From assembly GCA_016936255.1 (NCBI GenBank), contig JAFGYE010000091.1, positions 118,040-182,039 on the forward strand: DNA of 64,000 nucleotides, read 5' to 3'. The stretch comes from Marinifilaceae bacterium (GTDB lineage: Bacteria > Bacteroidota > Bacteroidia > Bacteroidales > Marinifilaceae). The translations under genes and the position numbers were made by a program. Below are positions 41,909 to 51,445 of this stretch, one piece after another; positions within the stretch are counted from its first letter, which is position 1; the number at the start of each line of letters is the position of its first letter. The notes under the pieces were generated by a model that saw only the letters and a program-made list of their open reading frames with translations, ran no database searches and was not told the DNA's origin.

Positions 41909-41932
41909 ATCCCGCCCCATTGCGGGCGGGAT
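41909..41932 (+). other. GC-rich intercistronic hairpin
   Basis: ATCCCGCCC pairs with GGGCGGGAT around a 6-nt loop. In this AT-rich spacer it is conspicuous, but no T run follows, so it is probably a processing or attenuation element between the SGBP-like gene and GH5. Confidence 0.55.
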
Positions 41933-41957
41933 CATTCTATAATCAAAATTACAAACA

Positions 41958-43640
41958 ATGAAATTGCACCATATATTAATCTCCTTTTTGATTGGGTTGA
42001 TGGTTTTTGGAGGATGTTCAAATGACGAAACCAGCATAAATCCGGAATTGGTAGTTTCTGTTGATAAGCTGGATATCGCAAAAGCCGGGGAAACAAAAAC
42101 CATTCATGTTAAAAGTAATGTGGATTGGACGATCGAAAGTTCAGAATCATGGTGTACTGTAACTCCAAATTCCGGAAAAACAGGAACTAACGCAATAGAA
42201 GTACTTGTTAGTGCAAATAACAACACCGATGAAAGAGCAGCAAGCCTTACTGTAAGAGCTGGTGATCTCACTAAGGAAATACCTGTTGTGCAAGCTCCCG
42301 AATATTTATTGTTACTGACAAAAAGTGCATTTGAACTTAATTCCGATGCTCAGGAAATAAGCATAGAATTTCAAACATCCGGAAAGGTAGAAATTGCTGT
42401 TGACGGAGCTTGGATTGCAAAGAAAGAATTAAAAAGTGTAGCCGAAGGATCTCAAACTTTTATAATTAGTGCAAACGAATCTTTTATAGCACGGGAAGGC
42501 AGTATCAAATTTACTTTAGATGATCTTACAGAAATAGCCACAATCAATCAAAGTGGAATCGATTTGAACATTCCTGCAGATGAAACTGGTGTTGAAAGTA
42601 ATGCAGTGACTTTGGCTGGGAAAATGATAGCAGGATGGAATATTGGGAACTCTATGGAAGTACCCGGAGGAGAAACAGGTTGGGGAAATCCGGTTGTTTC
42701 CAAACAATTAATAGACGGCGTTAAAGCTGCTGGGTTTAATGCGATTCGTATTCCATGTGCATGGGATGCTTATATTACAGATAGAGAAGCTTATAAGGTG
42801 TCTGATACCTGGTTTGCCAGAGTAAAAGAAGTGGTTGATTATTGTTACGAAAATGAAATGTATGCCATCTTAAACATTCATTGGGATGGTGGATGGTTGG
42901 AGAACAACCCAACTTACGATAAACAAGACGAAGTAAATAAAGAGCAATATGCCCTTTGGCAGCAAATAGCGGTGTATTTTAGGGACTATGATGAACATTT
43001 GTTGTTTGCAGGAACCAATGAAGTTCATGCGGATTATAGAACTCCTTCAGAGGAGAATTACACTGTTCAGCAATCCTTTAATCAAACCTTTGTAAATGCT
43101 GTACGATCTACAGGAGGAAAGAATGCCTACCGAAACCTGGTGGTTCAAACCTACAATACAAACATTGCACATGGTGTCAATTTTCATGAAATGCCAACCG
43201 ATGAAGTTGCAGATCGGTTAATGCTTGAAGTACACTATTATGATCCTTGGGATTTTTGCGGACAGGAGGAAAGCGGTTTCAAAACCCAATGGGGAAGTGG
43301 ATATACAGATGTTTCCAGTTACGGACAGGAAGACTATTTAAATGAACAATTTGGAGCCATGAAAAACAACTATTCGGATAAAGGTATTCCTGTAATTTTA
43401 GGTGAGTACGGAGCCATGTTAAGGGCTGATTTGACTGGTGATGCATTAACTACTCATATTGAATCGAGGAATTATTATTTAAAAACAGTTACCCATTCTG
43501 CAAAAGCAAATGGCATGATTCCTTTTATATGGGATAATGGTGGTACCGGTAATAATAGTTTTGGTTTATTCGATAGAAGTATCGGGAATGAGGTTCATTC
43601 CGATGCGATTGATGCGATTATTGAAGGTGCAACAAATTAA
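41958..43640 (+). CDS. BACON-BACON-GH5 endo-beta-glucanase lipoprotein
   Basis: The protein has 560 residues with a lipobox VFGGC followed by SNDET, so it is likely surface-anchored. Two BACON-type beta domains lie at about 25-115 and 116-200. A GH5 TIM barrel follows (GWNIGNSME, GFNAIRIPCAWDAY, LNIHWDGGWL) with acid/base E355 in GTNEVH and nucleophile E483 in LGEYG. BACON-GH5 is the layout of the surface endo-xyloglucanase of known Bacteroides xyloglucan loci; together with GH31, GH95 and a CE20-like esterase here, endo-xyloglucanase is the best guess. The GH5 subfamily cannot be fixed by eye. Confidence 0.88.
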   Translation: MKLHHILISFLIGLMVFGGCSNDETSINPELVVSVDKLDIAKAGETKTIHVKSNVDWTIESSESWCTVTPNSGKTGTNAIEVLVSANNNTDERAASLTVRAGDLTKEIPVVQAPEYLLLLTKSAFELNSDAQEISIEFQTSGKVEIAVDGAWIAKKELKSVAEGSQTFIISANESFIAREGSIKFTLDDLTEIATINQSGIDLNIPADETGVESNAVTLAGKMIAGWNIGNSMEVPGGETGWGNPVVSKQLIDGVKAAGFNAIRIPCAWDAYITDREAYKVSDTWFARVKEVVDYCYENEMYAILNIHWDGGWLENNPTYDKQDEVNKEQYALWQQIAVYFRDYDEHLLFAGTNEVHADYRTPSEENYTVQQSFNQTFVNAVRSTGGKNAYRNLVVQTYNTNIAHGVNFHEMPTDEVADRLMLEVHYYDPWDFCGQEESGFKTQWGSGYTDVSSYGQEDYLNEQFGAMKNNYSDKGIPVILGEYGAMLRADLTGDALTTHIESRNYYLKTVTHSAKANGMIPFIWDNGGTGNNSFGLFDRSIGNEVHSDAIDAIIEGATN

Positions 43641-43724
43641 AAATATTTAAAGGTTTAGAAACGACTTATTTCAGTTTGTTTTTGTTTGATGTGATTGGTT
43701 GTTAGTGATTTAAAATAAAATTTT

Positions 43725-46583
43725 ATGTTTTTGAAAAAAAAGAAATTAACTATATTTTGTGCAGGTCTGGGAATATTGGGTGCTCTTGCTTCTTGTTCGC
43801 AGCCAAAATATGAAAAGTTGGAGAATGGGGTAGTTGTTTCTCTTAATAAAAAGGAAAAAACAGATGCGGCACTGGTGAAATTGGAGGTCGTTACTGACGA
43901 AATTATTCGGGTAAGTTCTACTCCTGAAAAATCATTTCCTACAAGGGAGAGTCTGGTTGTATTGCCTCAGCCAAAAGCCGCTGATTATTCAATTGATGAA
44001 AATTCAGAATATATAACACTGTCTACTTCAAGTATAAAAGCAAAAGTATCTCTTTCTTCAGGAGAAGTGTCATTTTATGATTTAAATGGACAACAATTGT
44101 TGAAAGAAGCAGAAGGAGAATCCAAAGGATTTACGCCGATTGAAGCCGATGGATTTAAAGGATATTCTTTTCAACAGGTTTTTGATTCACCTGATGATGA
44201 GGCTTTTTATGGTTTAGGACAACACCAAAGTGATGAATGGAATTACAAAGGAAAAAACGAAGAATTGTATCAATACAATACCAAGGTTTCTGTTCCATTT
44301 GTAGTTTCAAATAAGAACTACGGTATTTTGTGGGACAATTATTCTCTAACACGTTTTGGTAATCCTGATGATTACGGTCAATTGTCACAGTTTAAACTGT
44401 ACAGTAAGGATGGGATTGAAGGTGCTTTAACTGCTACTTATACAACAGGAAAGGGTGAGGAATTTACAAAAAGGGATGAATCAGATATCGATTACGAGAA
44501 TTTGGAAACAGTTAAGAAGTTTCCTGAAGATTTCCCTTTTAGTCATTCTAAAATTGTTTGGGAAGGAGAAATTGAAGCTAAGGAATCTGGAATATATCAT
44601 TTCAAATTGTACTATGCCGGATATACCAGTGTTACGATTTGTGGTAAAGAAGTTGTTGCAGAGAGGTGGAGAACAGCCTGGAATCCGAACACTTATAAGT
44701 TCACTGTTGAGCTCAAAAAAGGGGAACGTGTTCCGATTAAATTGGATTGGAGACCTGATGGTGGTATTTCATACATTAGTCTGAAAGCATTAAGTCCCCG
44801 CCCGGCAGAAGAACAAAGTAAATTGGCTCTTTGGTCAGAAATGGGACAAGAGCTTGATTATTACTTTATTCATGGCGATAATATGGACAAGGTGATTAGC
44901 GGATACCGTCAATTAACTGGGAAAGCAACTATTTTGCCTCGTTGGGCATATGGTTTTTGGCAAAGCCGCGAACGCTATAAAACCCAGAAAGAAGTAGTAG
45001 GTACTTTAGCCGAATTTCGCAAACGTAAAATTCCTATCGATAATATTGTGATCGACTGGTCGTATTGGGAAGAGGATCAGTGGGGAAGTCATAAATTTGA
45101 TGCTTCACGTTTTCCTGATCCGAAAAAAATGATGGATGATATTCATGCGATGAATGGACGTGCGATGATTTCTGTATGGCCAAAATTCTATATTAACACA
45201 GATAATTATAAAGCGTTAGATGCAAAAGGTTATATGTATCAACAAGCTGTAAAAGATAGTATTGGAGATTGGATTTCGGAAGATTATATTGGCTCATTTT
45301 ATGATCCGTATTGTAAAGGTGCACGTCAATTGTTTTGGGATCAGTTGAATAAAAGCATTTATTCAATAGGAATGGATGCATGGTGGATGGATGCTTCGGA
45401 ACCGGATATTGTGTCTAATTCAAGCATGGAATATCGTAAGGAATTAATGACACCAACTGCAATCGGTTCATCAACTGAGTTTTTTAACACCTATGCGCTA
45501 ATGAATGCAAAGGCCATCTATAACGGGCAGCGTAGTGCTGATCCAAACAAACGTGTATTTTTATTAACACGTTCAGGTTTTGCTGGATTGCAAAGGTATA
45601 GTACTGCAACCTGGAGTGGTGATATTGGAACACGATGGGAAGATATGAAAGCACAGATTACAGCAGGAATGAATTTTGCCATATCAGGTATTCCATATTG
45701 GACGATGGATATTGGTGGCTTTTGTGTTGAAAAACGTTACGAAACGGCTAAAGAAGGAAGTGAAGATTTAAAAGAATGGCGTGAATTAAACACCCGTTGG
45801 TATCAGTTTGGAGCATTTGTTCCTTTGTTCCGTGCGCATGGGCAGTATCCATACCGGGAAGTTTACAATATTGCACCGGAATCGCATAAAGCTTATCAGA
45901 GCATTCTGTATTATAGCAAGTTAAGATATCGATTAATGCCATATATCTATTCCTTGGCAGGACACGTATATTTTGATGATTACACGATTATGCGTGCTTT
46001 GGTAATGGATTTTGCGAAGGATTCAAAAGTGAATAATATCGATGATCAGTATATGTTTGGCCCATCTTTAATGGTTTGCCCGGTATATGAATATGGTGCT
46101 CGTAACCGTTCTGTTTATCTGCCTGAAAGCAATGGATGGTACAATGCTTATAATGGAAATTTTGTTCAGGGAGGACAAACAATCACCGCCGATGCTCCTT
46201 ACGATCGAATGCCAATGTTCGTTAAGGCAGGATCAATTTTACCTGTAGGCCCAGAGATTGAGTACACCAGTCAAAAGTTAAATGCGCCAATAAAATTGGT
46301 TGTTTATACTGGTGAAGATGCAGAATTTGAGCTATATGAAGATGAAGGACTGAATTTTAATTACGAAAAAGGCAAGTTTAGTACAATTTCCATTAAATGG
46401 TCCGAAAATGACCAAAAACTGACTATTGGAGAGCGGAAAGGTGAGTTTGAAGGAATGCCACAGGAACGAATATTTACTATTGTGTTTGTTTCTGAAACAA
46501 ATAAAGTAGATTTTAATTTTGATAATTTTAAAGGCAAAGAAGTTAAGTACAATGGAAACGCAATTCAAATTGAATTGAAATAG
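43725..46583 (+). CDS. GH31 alpha-xylosidase-like enzyme with PA14 insert, lipoprotein
   Basis: The protein has 952 residues with a lipobox LASC near residue 24. The N-terminal beta-sandwich is interrupted by a PA14 domain (about 275-365, ESGIYHFKLYYAGYTSVTI). The barrel carries the nucleophile D556 (WWMDASEPD) and the acid/base D633 (WSGDIGTRWEDM). The PA14-GH31 layout with WWMDASEP is typical of alpha-xylosidases that trim the non-reducing end of xyloglucan oligosaccharides. It lies between GH5 and GH95 in the same operon. Confidence 0.9.
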   Translation: MFLKKKKLTIFCAGLGILGALASCSQPKYEKLENGVVVSLNKKEKTDAALVKLEVVTDEIIRVSSTPEKSFPTRESLVVLPQPKAADYSIDENSEYITLSTSSIKAKVSLSSGEVSFYDLNGQQLLKEAEGESKGFTPIEADGFKGYSFQQVFDSPDDEAFYGLGQHQSDEWNYKGKNEELYQYNTKVSVPFVVSNKNYGILWDNYSLTRFGNPDDYGQLSQFKLYSKDGIEGALTATYTTGKGEEFTKRDESDIDYENLETVKKFPEDFPFSHSKIVWEGEIEAKESGIYHFKLYYAGYTSVTICGKEVVAERWRTAWNPNTYKFTVELKKGERVPIKLDWRPDGGISYISLKALSPRPAEEQSKLALWSEMGQELDYYFIHGDNMDKVISGYRQLTGKATILPRWAYGFWQSRERYKTQKEVVGTLAEFRKRKIPIDNIVIDWSYWEEDQWGSHKFDASRFPDPKKMMDDIHAMNGRAMISVWPKFYINTDNYKALDAKGYMYQQAVKDSIGDWISEDYIGSFYDPYCKGARQLFWDQLNKSIYSIGMDAWWMDASEPDIVSNSSMEYRKELMTPTAIGSSTEFFNTYALMNAKAIYNGQRSADPNKRVFLLTRSGFAGLQRYSTATWSGDIGTRWEDMKAQITAGMNFAISGIPYWTMDIGGFCVEKRYETAKEGSEDLKEWRELNTRWYQFGAFVPLFRAHGQYPYREVYNIAPESHKAYQSILYYSKLRYRLMPYIYSLAGHVYFDDYTIMRALVMDFAKDSKVNNIDDQYMFGPSLMVCPVYEYGARNRSVYLPESNGWYNAYNGNFVQGGQTITADAPYDRMPMFVKAGSILPVGPEIEYTSQKLNAPIKLVVYTGEDAEFELYEDEGLNFNYEKGKFSTISIKWSENDQKLTIGERKGEFEGMPQERIFTIVFVSETNKVDFNFDNFKGKEVKYNGNAIQIELK

Positions 46584-46605
46584 TTAACTCACGGGAAGCA
46601 ATATG

Positions 46606-46638
46606 ATCCCGGCAGACAGATGTTTGCCGGGATTTTTT
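46606..46638 (+). terminator. Intrinsic terminator/attenuator between GH31 and GH95
   Basis: A perfect 9-bp stem (ATCCCGGCA / TGCCGGGAT) with a 10-nt loop is followed by TTTTT. It lies 13 bp before the chosen GH95 start. It may reduce expression of GH95 and GH3 relative to upstream genes. Confidence 0.7.
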
Positions 46639-46650
46639 AAGATATGTATT

Positions 46651-49065
46651 ATGAATATCAAGGCAATGTTTTTTTTACTGTTGGCAATGTTAATTCGCTT
46701 GTCAACTTACGCACAACAGGAAAGTGTGCCTGAAAAAGGATTCGTAAGTTGGCTGCCTGCAGCCAAATGGGAAGATGCTTTACTGTCGGGTAATGGAACT
46801 ATGGGAGCTATGGTGATGGGGAATCCGTTTGAAGAAACAATTATTCTCAATCATGCATTGTTGTATTTGCCAAATGAAGTTCCTTTAATACCTCCGGATA
46901 TGACTCCTTATTTGGACACAATTAAGAAGTTATCTTTTGAAGGGAAATATCAGGAGGTGGCCGAATTGGGTGTGAAAATTTGGAAAGATACCGGCTATGG
47001 TGATAAAAAATGGACAGATTCTTATGTGCCTGCAGCTAACTTAACTATTGATATGCCAGCGTCAAACGTAAATAGTTACCGGCGAATGGTGAATTACAAA
47101 ACAGCTGAAGCCATAGTTGAATGGACTGATCAAAAGGGAACTTTTTGTAGAAAAACCTTTGTCTCACGGGCAGATGGTGTCGTTGTAACTCAGATAAAAG
47201 GAACAGGGCCAGTAAGTGCTGAAATTTCGTTGCATCAACATCCGCACTCATGGGAGCAAAATGATTTAATTAATTCACTGATTAAGAAATCGGAAACTAT
47301 TATTGATAGTGATTTGATGCATTATCATGTTGAATATGGTAAGCCGCATTCGCATTCTCCTGATGGTTATGATGGTCTTTTAAAAGTGATAAACAAAGGT
47401 GGCAAGGTTTCAAAAAGTAAGTGTTGTTATAAAATTGAAAATGCGCAGGAAGTAATTGTTCTTACTTGCATCGAACCTTATAAAGGAACCAACGAAGAAT
47501 CATTGTTAGCCATTCAAAACAGATTGAACAATGCTGGTAATGACTATAATGCTTTGCTGAACCAGCAAATAAACAGTCATGGCGAATTGTACGATAGAGT
47601 TTCTTTAAAGTTGAACGTTTCGGAAGAAGAAAAAGAAATGACTTCCGAAACATTGGTTTCAAGAGTGAGAGGTGGCACCAGCACAGGGATTTTGCAGCGT
47701 CAATTTGAAGCTGCACGTTACAATATTCTATGCTCTACGGGAACGAATCCACCAAACCTGCAAGGAATCTGGAGTGGAACATGGACACCGCCATGGTCGG
47801 GTGATTTTACTCATGACGGCAATGTAGAAGTTGCTGTTTCAAACCTACTTAATGGAAATATGCCTGAATTGATGATGGCTTATTTTGATTATCATGAGCG
47901 CTTAATGGATGATTACCGGATAAATGCCAAACAATTTTATGGGGCAAGAGGTATTCATGTTGCCACTCATACCAGTACGCATGGTTTCAATAATCATTAC
48001 GATGAAACATGGTGCATGGAATATTGGAATGGTGGTGCCGGTTGGACAGCGTCTTATTTTTACGATTATTATTTGTACACAAAAAACAAAGAGTTTCTGA
48101 GAAAGAGAGCTTTTCCTTTTATGAATGAAGCATTACTATTTTGGGAAGATTTTTTAACAATGGGAGATGATGGTAAATACATAGTAGTACCCTCTTATTC
48201 GCCTGAAAATAATCCATTGGAGCATCGTTGGCAGAATTGTATCAATGCAACTATGGATGTCATGATCATCAAGGAGCTAACCCGTAATTGGATAGCTGCA
48301 GCTAAGGTTTTGGGCCTTAGTCGGAAAGAGATCTTACAGAAAGAAAATTTTCTAAGTCATCTGCCTGGTTATCAAATAAGTAAGGATGGTGTTTTACGTG
48401 AATGGCTTTGGGATGGATTAACCGACAATCAGGCTCATCGTCATGCTTCTCATTTATATGGATTATACGAAGTGCCTGATAAGGATATATTGGTGTCTGA
48501 TGCTTTGCAAAGAGCAGCAAAAAAAACGATTAATGAACGCATGAAAATTAGAAAGCAACACCAAGGTGGGGAAATGGCTTTTGGAATGTGTCATCTTGGT
48601 TTTGCGGCTGTAAATATGCAGGATAAAGCAACAGCATCCGATATTCTGGAATATTTATCACGTTTTTACTGGACAAATGGAATGGCAACGACACACAATC
48701 CGGGTAATCTCTTTAATATGGATATTAGTGGAGGTTTTCCTTCATTAATCACACGCATGATTGTGACTAGTCGGCCTGGATGTATTGCCGTTTTTCCTGC
48801 TTTGCCTGATGATTGGAAAAAAGGAGAGATAACTGGTGCTTTGGCACGGGGAAACATTAAAATAAACCGCATTAAGTGGAATGATCGAAAGGTTCAAATC
48901 CAATTGTCATCACAAAACGAACAGGAGGTAACATTGGAAATTGGAAATGGTATTAAATTGAAGAATTTTAGTGTAAATGGTGCAAAATATAAAGTAAAAG
49001 AAGGTAAATTGACGCTTTATTTAGAAAATGAGAAGATGGTTAATATTGAAATTTTTTGTTTGTAA
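46651..49065 (+). CDS. GH95-family enzyme (alpha-L-fucosidase or alpha-L-galactosidase), secreted
   Basis: The ATG at 46651 gives 804 residues and a signal peptide (to about 22, STYAQQ); an in-frame ATG at 46603 lies inside the terminator and is rejected. GH95 features: WLPAAKWEDALLSGNGTMGAM, NPPNLQGIWSG, HRHASHLYGL, FPALPDDWKKGE. The general acid E584 (REWLWD) and base-side D691 (NMDISGG) are present. The substrate-contact stretch that reads YHTNIN in the well-studied bifidobacterial fucosidase reads FTHDGN here (T387-N391), so the His at the start of that stretch is replaced by Thr and the first Asn by Asp. In the xyloglucan context, removal of terminal L-fucose or L-galactose is likely; specificity is open. 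Confidence 0.85.
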   Translation: MNIKAMFFLLLAMLIRLSTYAQQESVPEKGFVSWLPAAKWEDALLSGNGTMGAMVMGNPFEETIILNHALLYLPNEVPLIPPDMTPYLDTIKKLSFEGKYQEVAELGVKIWKDTGYGDKKWTDSYVPAANLTIDMPASNVNSYRRMVNYKTAEAIVEWTDQKGTFCRKTFVSRADGVVVTQIKGTGPVSAEISLHQHPHSWEQNDLINSLIKKSETIIDSDLMHYHVEYGKPHSHSPDGYDGLLKVINKGGKVSKSKCCYKIENAQEVIVLTCIEPYKGTNEESLLAIQNRLNNAGNDYNALLNQQINSHGELYDRVSLKLNVSEEEKEMTSETLVSRVRGGTSTGILQRQFEAARYNILCSTGTNPPNLQGIWSGTWTPPWSGDFTHDGNVEVAVSNLLNGNMPELMMAYFDYHERLMDDYRINAKQFYGARGIHVATHTSTHGFNNHYDETWCMEYWNGGAGWTASYFYDYYLYTKNKEFLRKRAFPFMNEALLFWEDFLTMGDDGKYIVVPSYSPENNPLEHRWQNCINATMDVMIIKELTRNWIAAAKVLGLSRKEILQKENFLSHLPGYQISKDGVLREWLWDGLTDNQAHRHASHLYGLYEVPDKDILVSDALQRAAKKTINERMKIRKQHQGGEMAFGMCHLGFAAVNMQDKATASDILEYLSRFYWTNGMATTHNPGNLFNMDISGGFPSLITRMIVTSRPGCIAVFPALPDDWKKGEITGALARGNIKINRIKWNDRKVQIQLSSQNEQEVTLEIGNGIKLKNFSVNGAKYKVKEGKLTLYLENEKMVNIEIFCL

Positions 49066-49077
49066 GAAGAAATAGAT

Positions 49078-49199
49078 ATGAAACGTCCATGATTAAATAA
49101 TTATCAACCTGCCTACGAGCATTGTTGTTTAATCAAAGTAAGTTCTTCCGGAACCAGTTCGGGACAGGCTATATGGCAATTGAATAAAATTATATACAC
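49078..49199 (+). repeat. Leader element B, shared with the leader of PUL 1 susD
   Basis: It begins with ATGAAACGTCCATG (49078-49091) and has ATATGGCAA (49171-49179) about 20 nt before the GH3 start codon, as in leader element A at 10894-10981. The sequence in between differs and is longer. Function unknown. Confidence 0.35.
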
Positions 49200-51377
49200 A
49201 TGAAAAAAATATTTATATATATAGGATTAACACTTGGAGTGATGACCAATGTAAATGCACAAAGTGATGCAAAAACAGAAAAGCAAATTGATGAAATAAT
49301 CAATCAACTGACACTAAAAGAGAAAGTGGCGATGTGTCATGCGCAATCAAAATTTAGTTCTCCGGGTATTCCTCGTTTGGGTATTCCAGAGTTGTGGATG
49401 TCTGACGGACCTCATGGAGTTAGAGGTGAAATAAACTGGGATGATTGGGGCTATGCTAATTGGACAAACGATTCGATAACTGCATTTCCTGCATTAACTT
49501 GTTTGGCGGCAACATTTAATTCTGAACTTTCGCATGAATATGGTGTAGCCATTGGAGAGGAGGCACGATTTAGAAAAAAGGATGTTTTATTGGGACCTGG
49601 CGTTAATATTTACCGGACACCACTTAATGGACGTAACTTCGAATACATGGGAGAAGATCCTTATTTGGCATCGGTTATGGTTGTTCCTTACATAAAAGGA
49701 GTTCAGGAGAATGGCGTTGCAGCATGCGTTAAGCATTATGCACTAAATAATCAGGAAGAATGGCGCGGACATATCAATGTAAACCTTAGCGATAGGGCTC
49801 TTTATGAGATTTATCTGCCCGCTTTTAAAGCAGCAGTAAAAGAGGGCAATGTTTGGTCAATAATGGGAGCTTATAATCAGGTTCGGGGTGAGCATTGCTG
49901 TCATAGCGATTTGTTGCTTAATAAAATATTGAAAGGAGAATGGAATTTCGATGGAGCTGTAATTACGGACTGGGGAGGGACTCATGATACCAAACAAGCT
50001 GCTTTTAATGGATTGGATATTGAAATGGGCACTTGGACAAATGGTTTGACTTCGTCGGCTAAATTTGCTTACGACAACTATTTTTTGGCTGATCCATTTT
50101 TGAAAATGATTCAGGATGGAGAAATAGACGAATCGGTTGTTGATGATAAAGTTAGACGGATTTTGAGATTGATGCACAGAACCAATATGAACTTAAATCG
50201 TTCTCTTGGCCGGATGAATAATGTTGAGCATGCTCAGGCAGCACGAAAAGTTGCCGCAGATGGTATTGTATTATTAAAAAACAAGAATGATTTTTTCCCC
50301 ATTAATCCAGACACGAATATTAAGATTGCAGTAATTGGTGAAAATGCTACCCGTTCTATGACTGTTGGTGGCGGTTCATCAGAATTGAAAGCAAAATATG
50401 AAATATCACCACTGGAAGGCATTAAAAACCGCTTCAAAAATGCGACTATTCTTCATTCCATGGGTTATGCTTCCGGACCATCAGCTTATGGACGCGAAAT
50501 ACCTTCTGAATTGAATGCCGATTCGTTGGTAAAAGCTGCAGTTAATGTAGCTTCAAAAGCGGATGTTGTTTTATTTATTGGAGGACTGAATAAAAATCAT
50601 TTTCAGGATTGTGAGGGGGGTGACCGCAAGCATTTCGAGTTGCCATTTGGACAAAATGAGTTGATTGATAAATTGTTAAAAGTAAATAGCAATCTGGGTG
50701 TTGTTTTGGTGAGTGGCAATGCTGTCGAAATGCCTTGGCTTACTCATGTAAATGGATTAATACAATCATGGTACAATGGAAGTGAGGCAGGTAATGCATT
50801 AGCTGATGTAATTTCGGGTGATGTGAATCCTTCCGGAAAACTTCCCTTCTCATATCCAGTTCAACTAAAAGATAATGCAGCTCATTATTTTGGTGAACTT
50901 TCATACCCGGGTGATAGTATCAATCAGTACTACAAAGAAGATATTTTAGTTGGATATCGTTGGCACGACACAAAAAAGATTAAACCTTTGTTTGCCTTTG
51001 GTTACGGGTTATCTTATACAGGTTTTAAGATTTCTGATTTAACAACAGATAAGCAGATTTACTCTAAAGGTGATAAGATAAAAGTTAATTGTTTGTTGGC
51101 AAATACAGGCGAAGTAAAAGGAGCAGAAGTTGTTCAGATTTATATTGGCAAGCCAAAATCAAAAGTAGAGCGGGCTCTAAAAGAACTTAAAGGTTTCAAG
51201 AAGGTTTATTTAGATTATGGAGAAAAACAACAGGTAGAGATTGAAATTTCTGTTGATGATTTGGCATTTTACGATGAATCAATATCTGATTGGAACTTGG
51301 AAAAAGGCACGTATATTATTTATATTGGTACTTCCTCCGATACTATTATTCAAAAGCAGAAAATAAACATAAAATAG
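49200..51377 (+). CDS. GH3 beta-glucosidase, secreted
   Basis: The protein has 725 residues with a signal peptide to about 20 (NVNAQS). GH3 N-terminal domain motifs WMSDGPHGVRGE, GPGVNIYRTPLNGRNFEYMGEDP and ACVKHYALNNQE are followed by the nucleophile D257 in VITDWGGTH. The C-terminal alpha/beta domain (GGGSSELKAKYE, WYNGSEAGNALADVI) and a fibronectin-III-like domain complete the usual layout. It would release glucose from the trimmed backbone of xyloglucan oligosaccharides. It ends the PUL 2 main operon before a terminator. Confidence 0.94.
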   Translation: MKKIFIYIGLTLGVMTNVNAQSDAKTEKQIDEIINQLTLKEKVAMCHAQSKFSSPGIPRLGIPELWMSDGPHGVRGEINWDDWGYANWTNDSITAFPALTCLAATFNSELSHEYGVAIGEEARFRKKDVLLGPGVNIYRTPLNGRNFEYMGEDPYLASVMVVPYIKGVQENGVAACVKHYALNNQEEWRGHINVNLSDRALYEIYLPAFKAAVKEGNVWSIMGAYNQVRGEHCCHSDLLLNKILKGEWNFDGAVITDWGGTHDTKQAAFNGLDIEMGTWTNGLTSSAKFAYDNYFLADPFLKMIQDGEIDESVVDDKVRRILRLMHRTNMNLNRSLGRMNNVEHAQAARKVAADGIVLLKNKNDFFPINPDTNIKIAVIGENATRSMTVGGGSSELKAKYEISPLEGIKNRFKNATILHSMGYASGPSAYGREIPSELNADSLVKAAVNVASKADVVLFIGGLNKNHFQDCEGGDRKHFELPFGQNELIDKLLKVNSNLGVVLVSGNAVEMPWLTHVNGLIQSWYNGSEAGNALADVISGDVNPSGKLPFSYPVQLKDNAAHYFGELSYPGDSINQYYKEDILVGYRWHDTKKIKPLFAFGYGLSYTGFKISDLTTDKQIYSKGDKIKVNCLLANTGEVKGAEVVQIYIGKPKSKVERALKELKGFKKVYLDYGEKQQVEIEISVDDLAFYDESISDWNLEKGTYIIYIGTSSDTIIQKQKINIK

Positions 51378-51384
51378 AGAGTTG

Positions 51385-51415
51385 GGGATGGGGTTTGCCA
51401 TCCCTTTTGTATTTT
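51385..51415 (+). terminator. Intrinsic terminator after GH3
   Basis: A perfect 7-bp GC-rich stem (GGGATGG / CCATCCC) with a 6-nt loop is followed by TTTTGTATTTT. It ends the susC-GH3 operon. Confidence 0.7.
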
Positions 51416-51422
51416 AACTTTG
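51394..51422 (+). promoter_or_regulatory. Promoter of the PUL 2 HTCS
   Basis: TAACTTTG (51415-51422) is an exact TAnnTTTG, with TTTG at 51394-51397 upstream at a slightly short 17-nt spacing. The start of transcription near 51429 leaves a leader of about 17 nt and supports the HTCS start at 51446. Confidence 0.5.
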
Positions 51423-51445
51423 AAATAAATTCACAAGACTTATTT

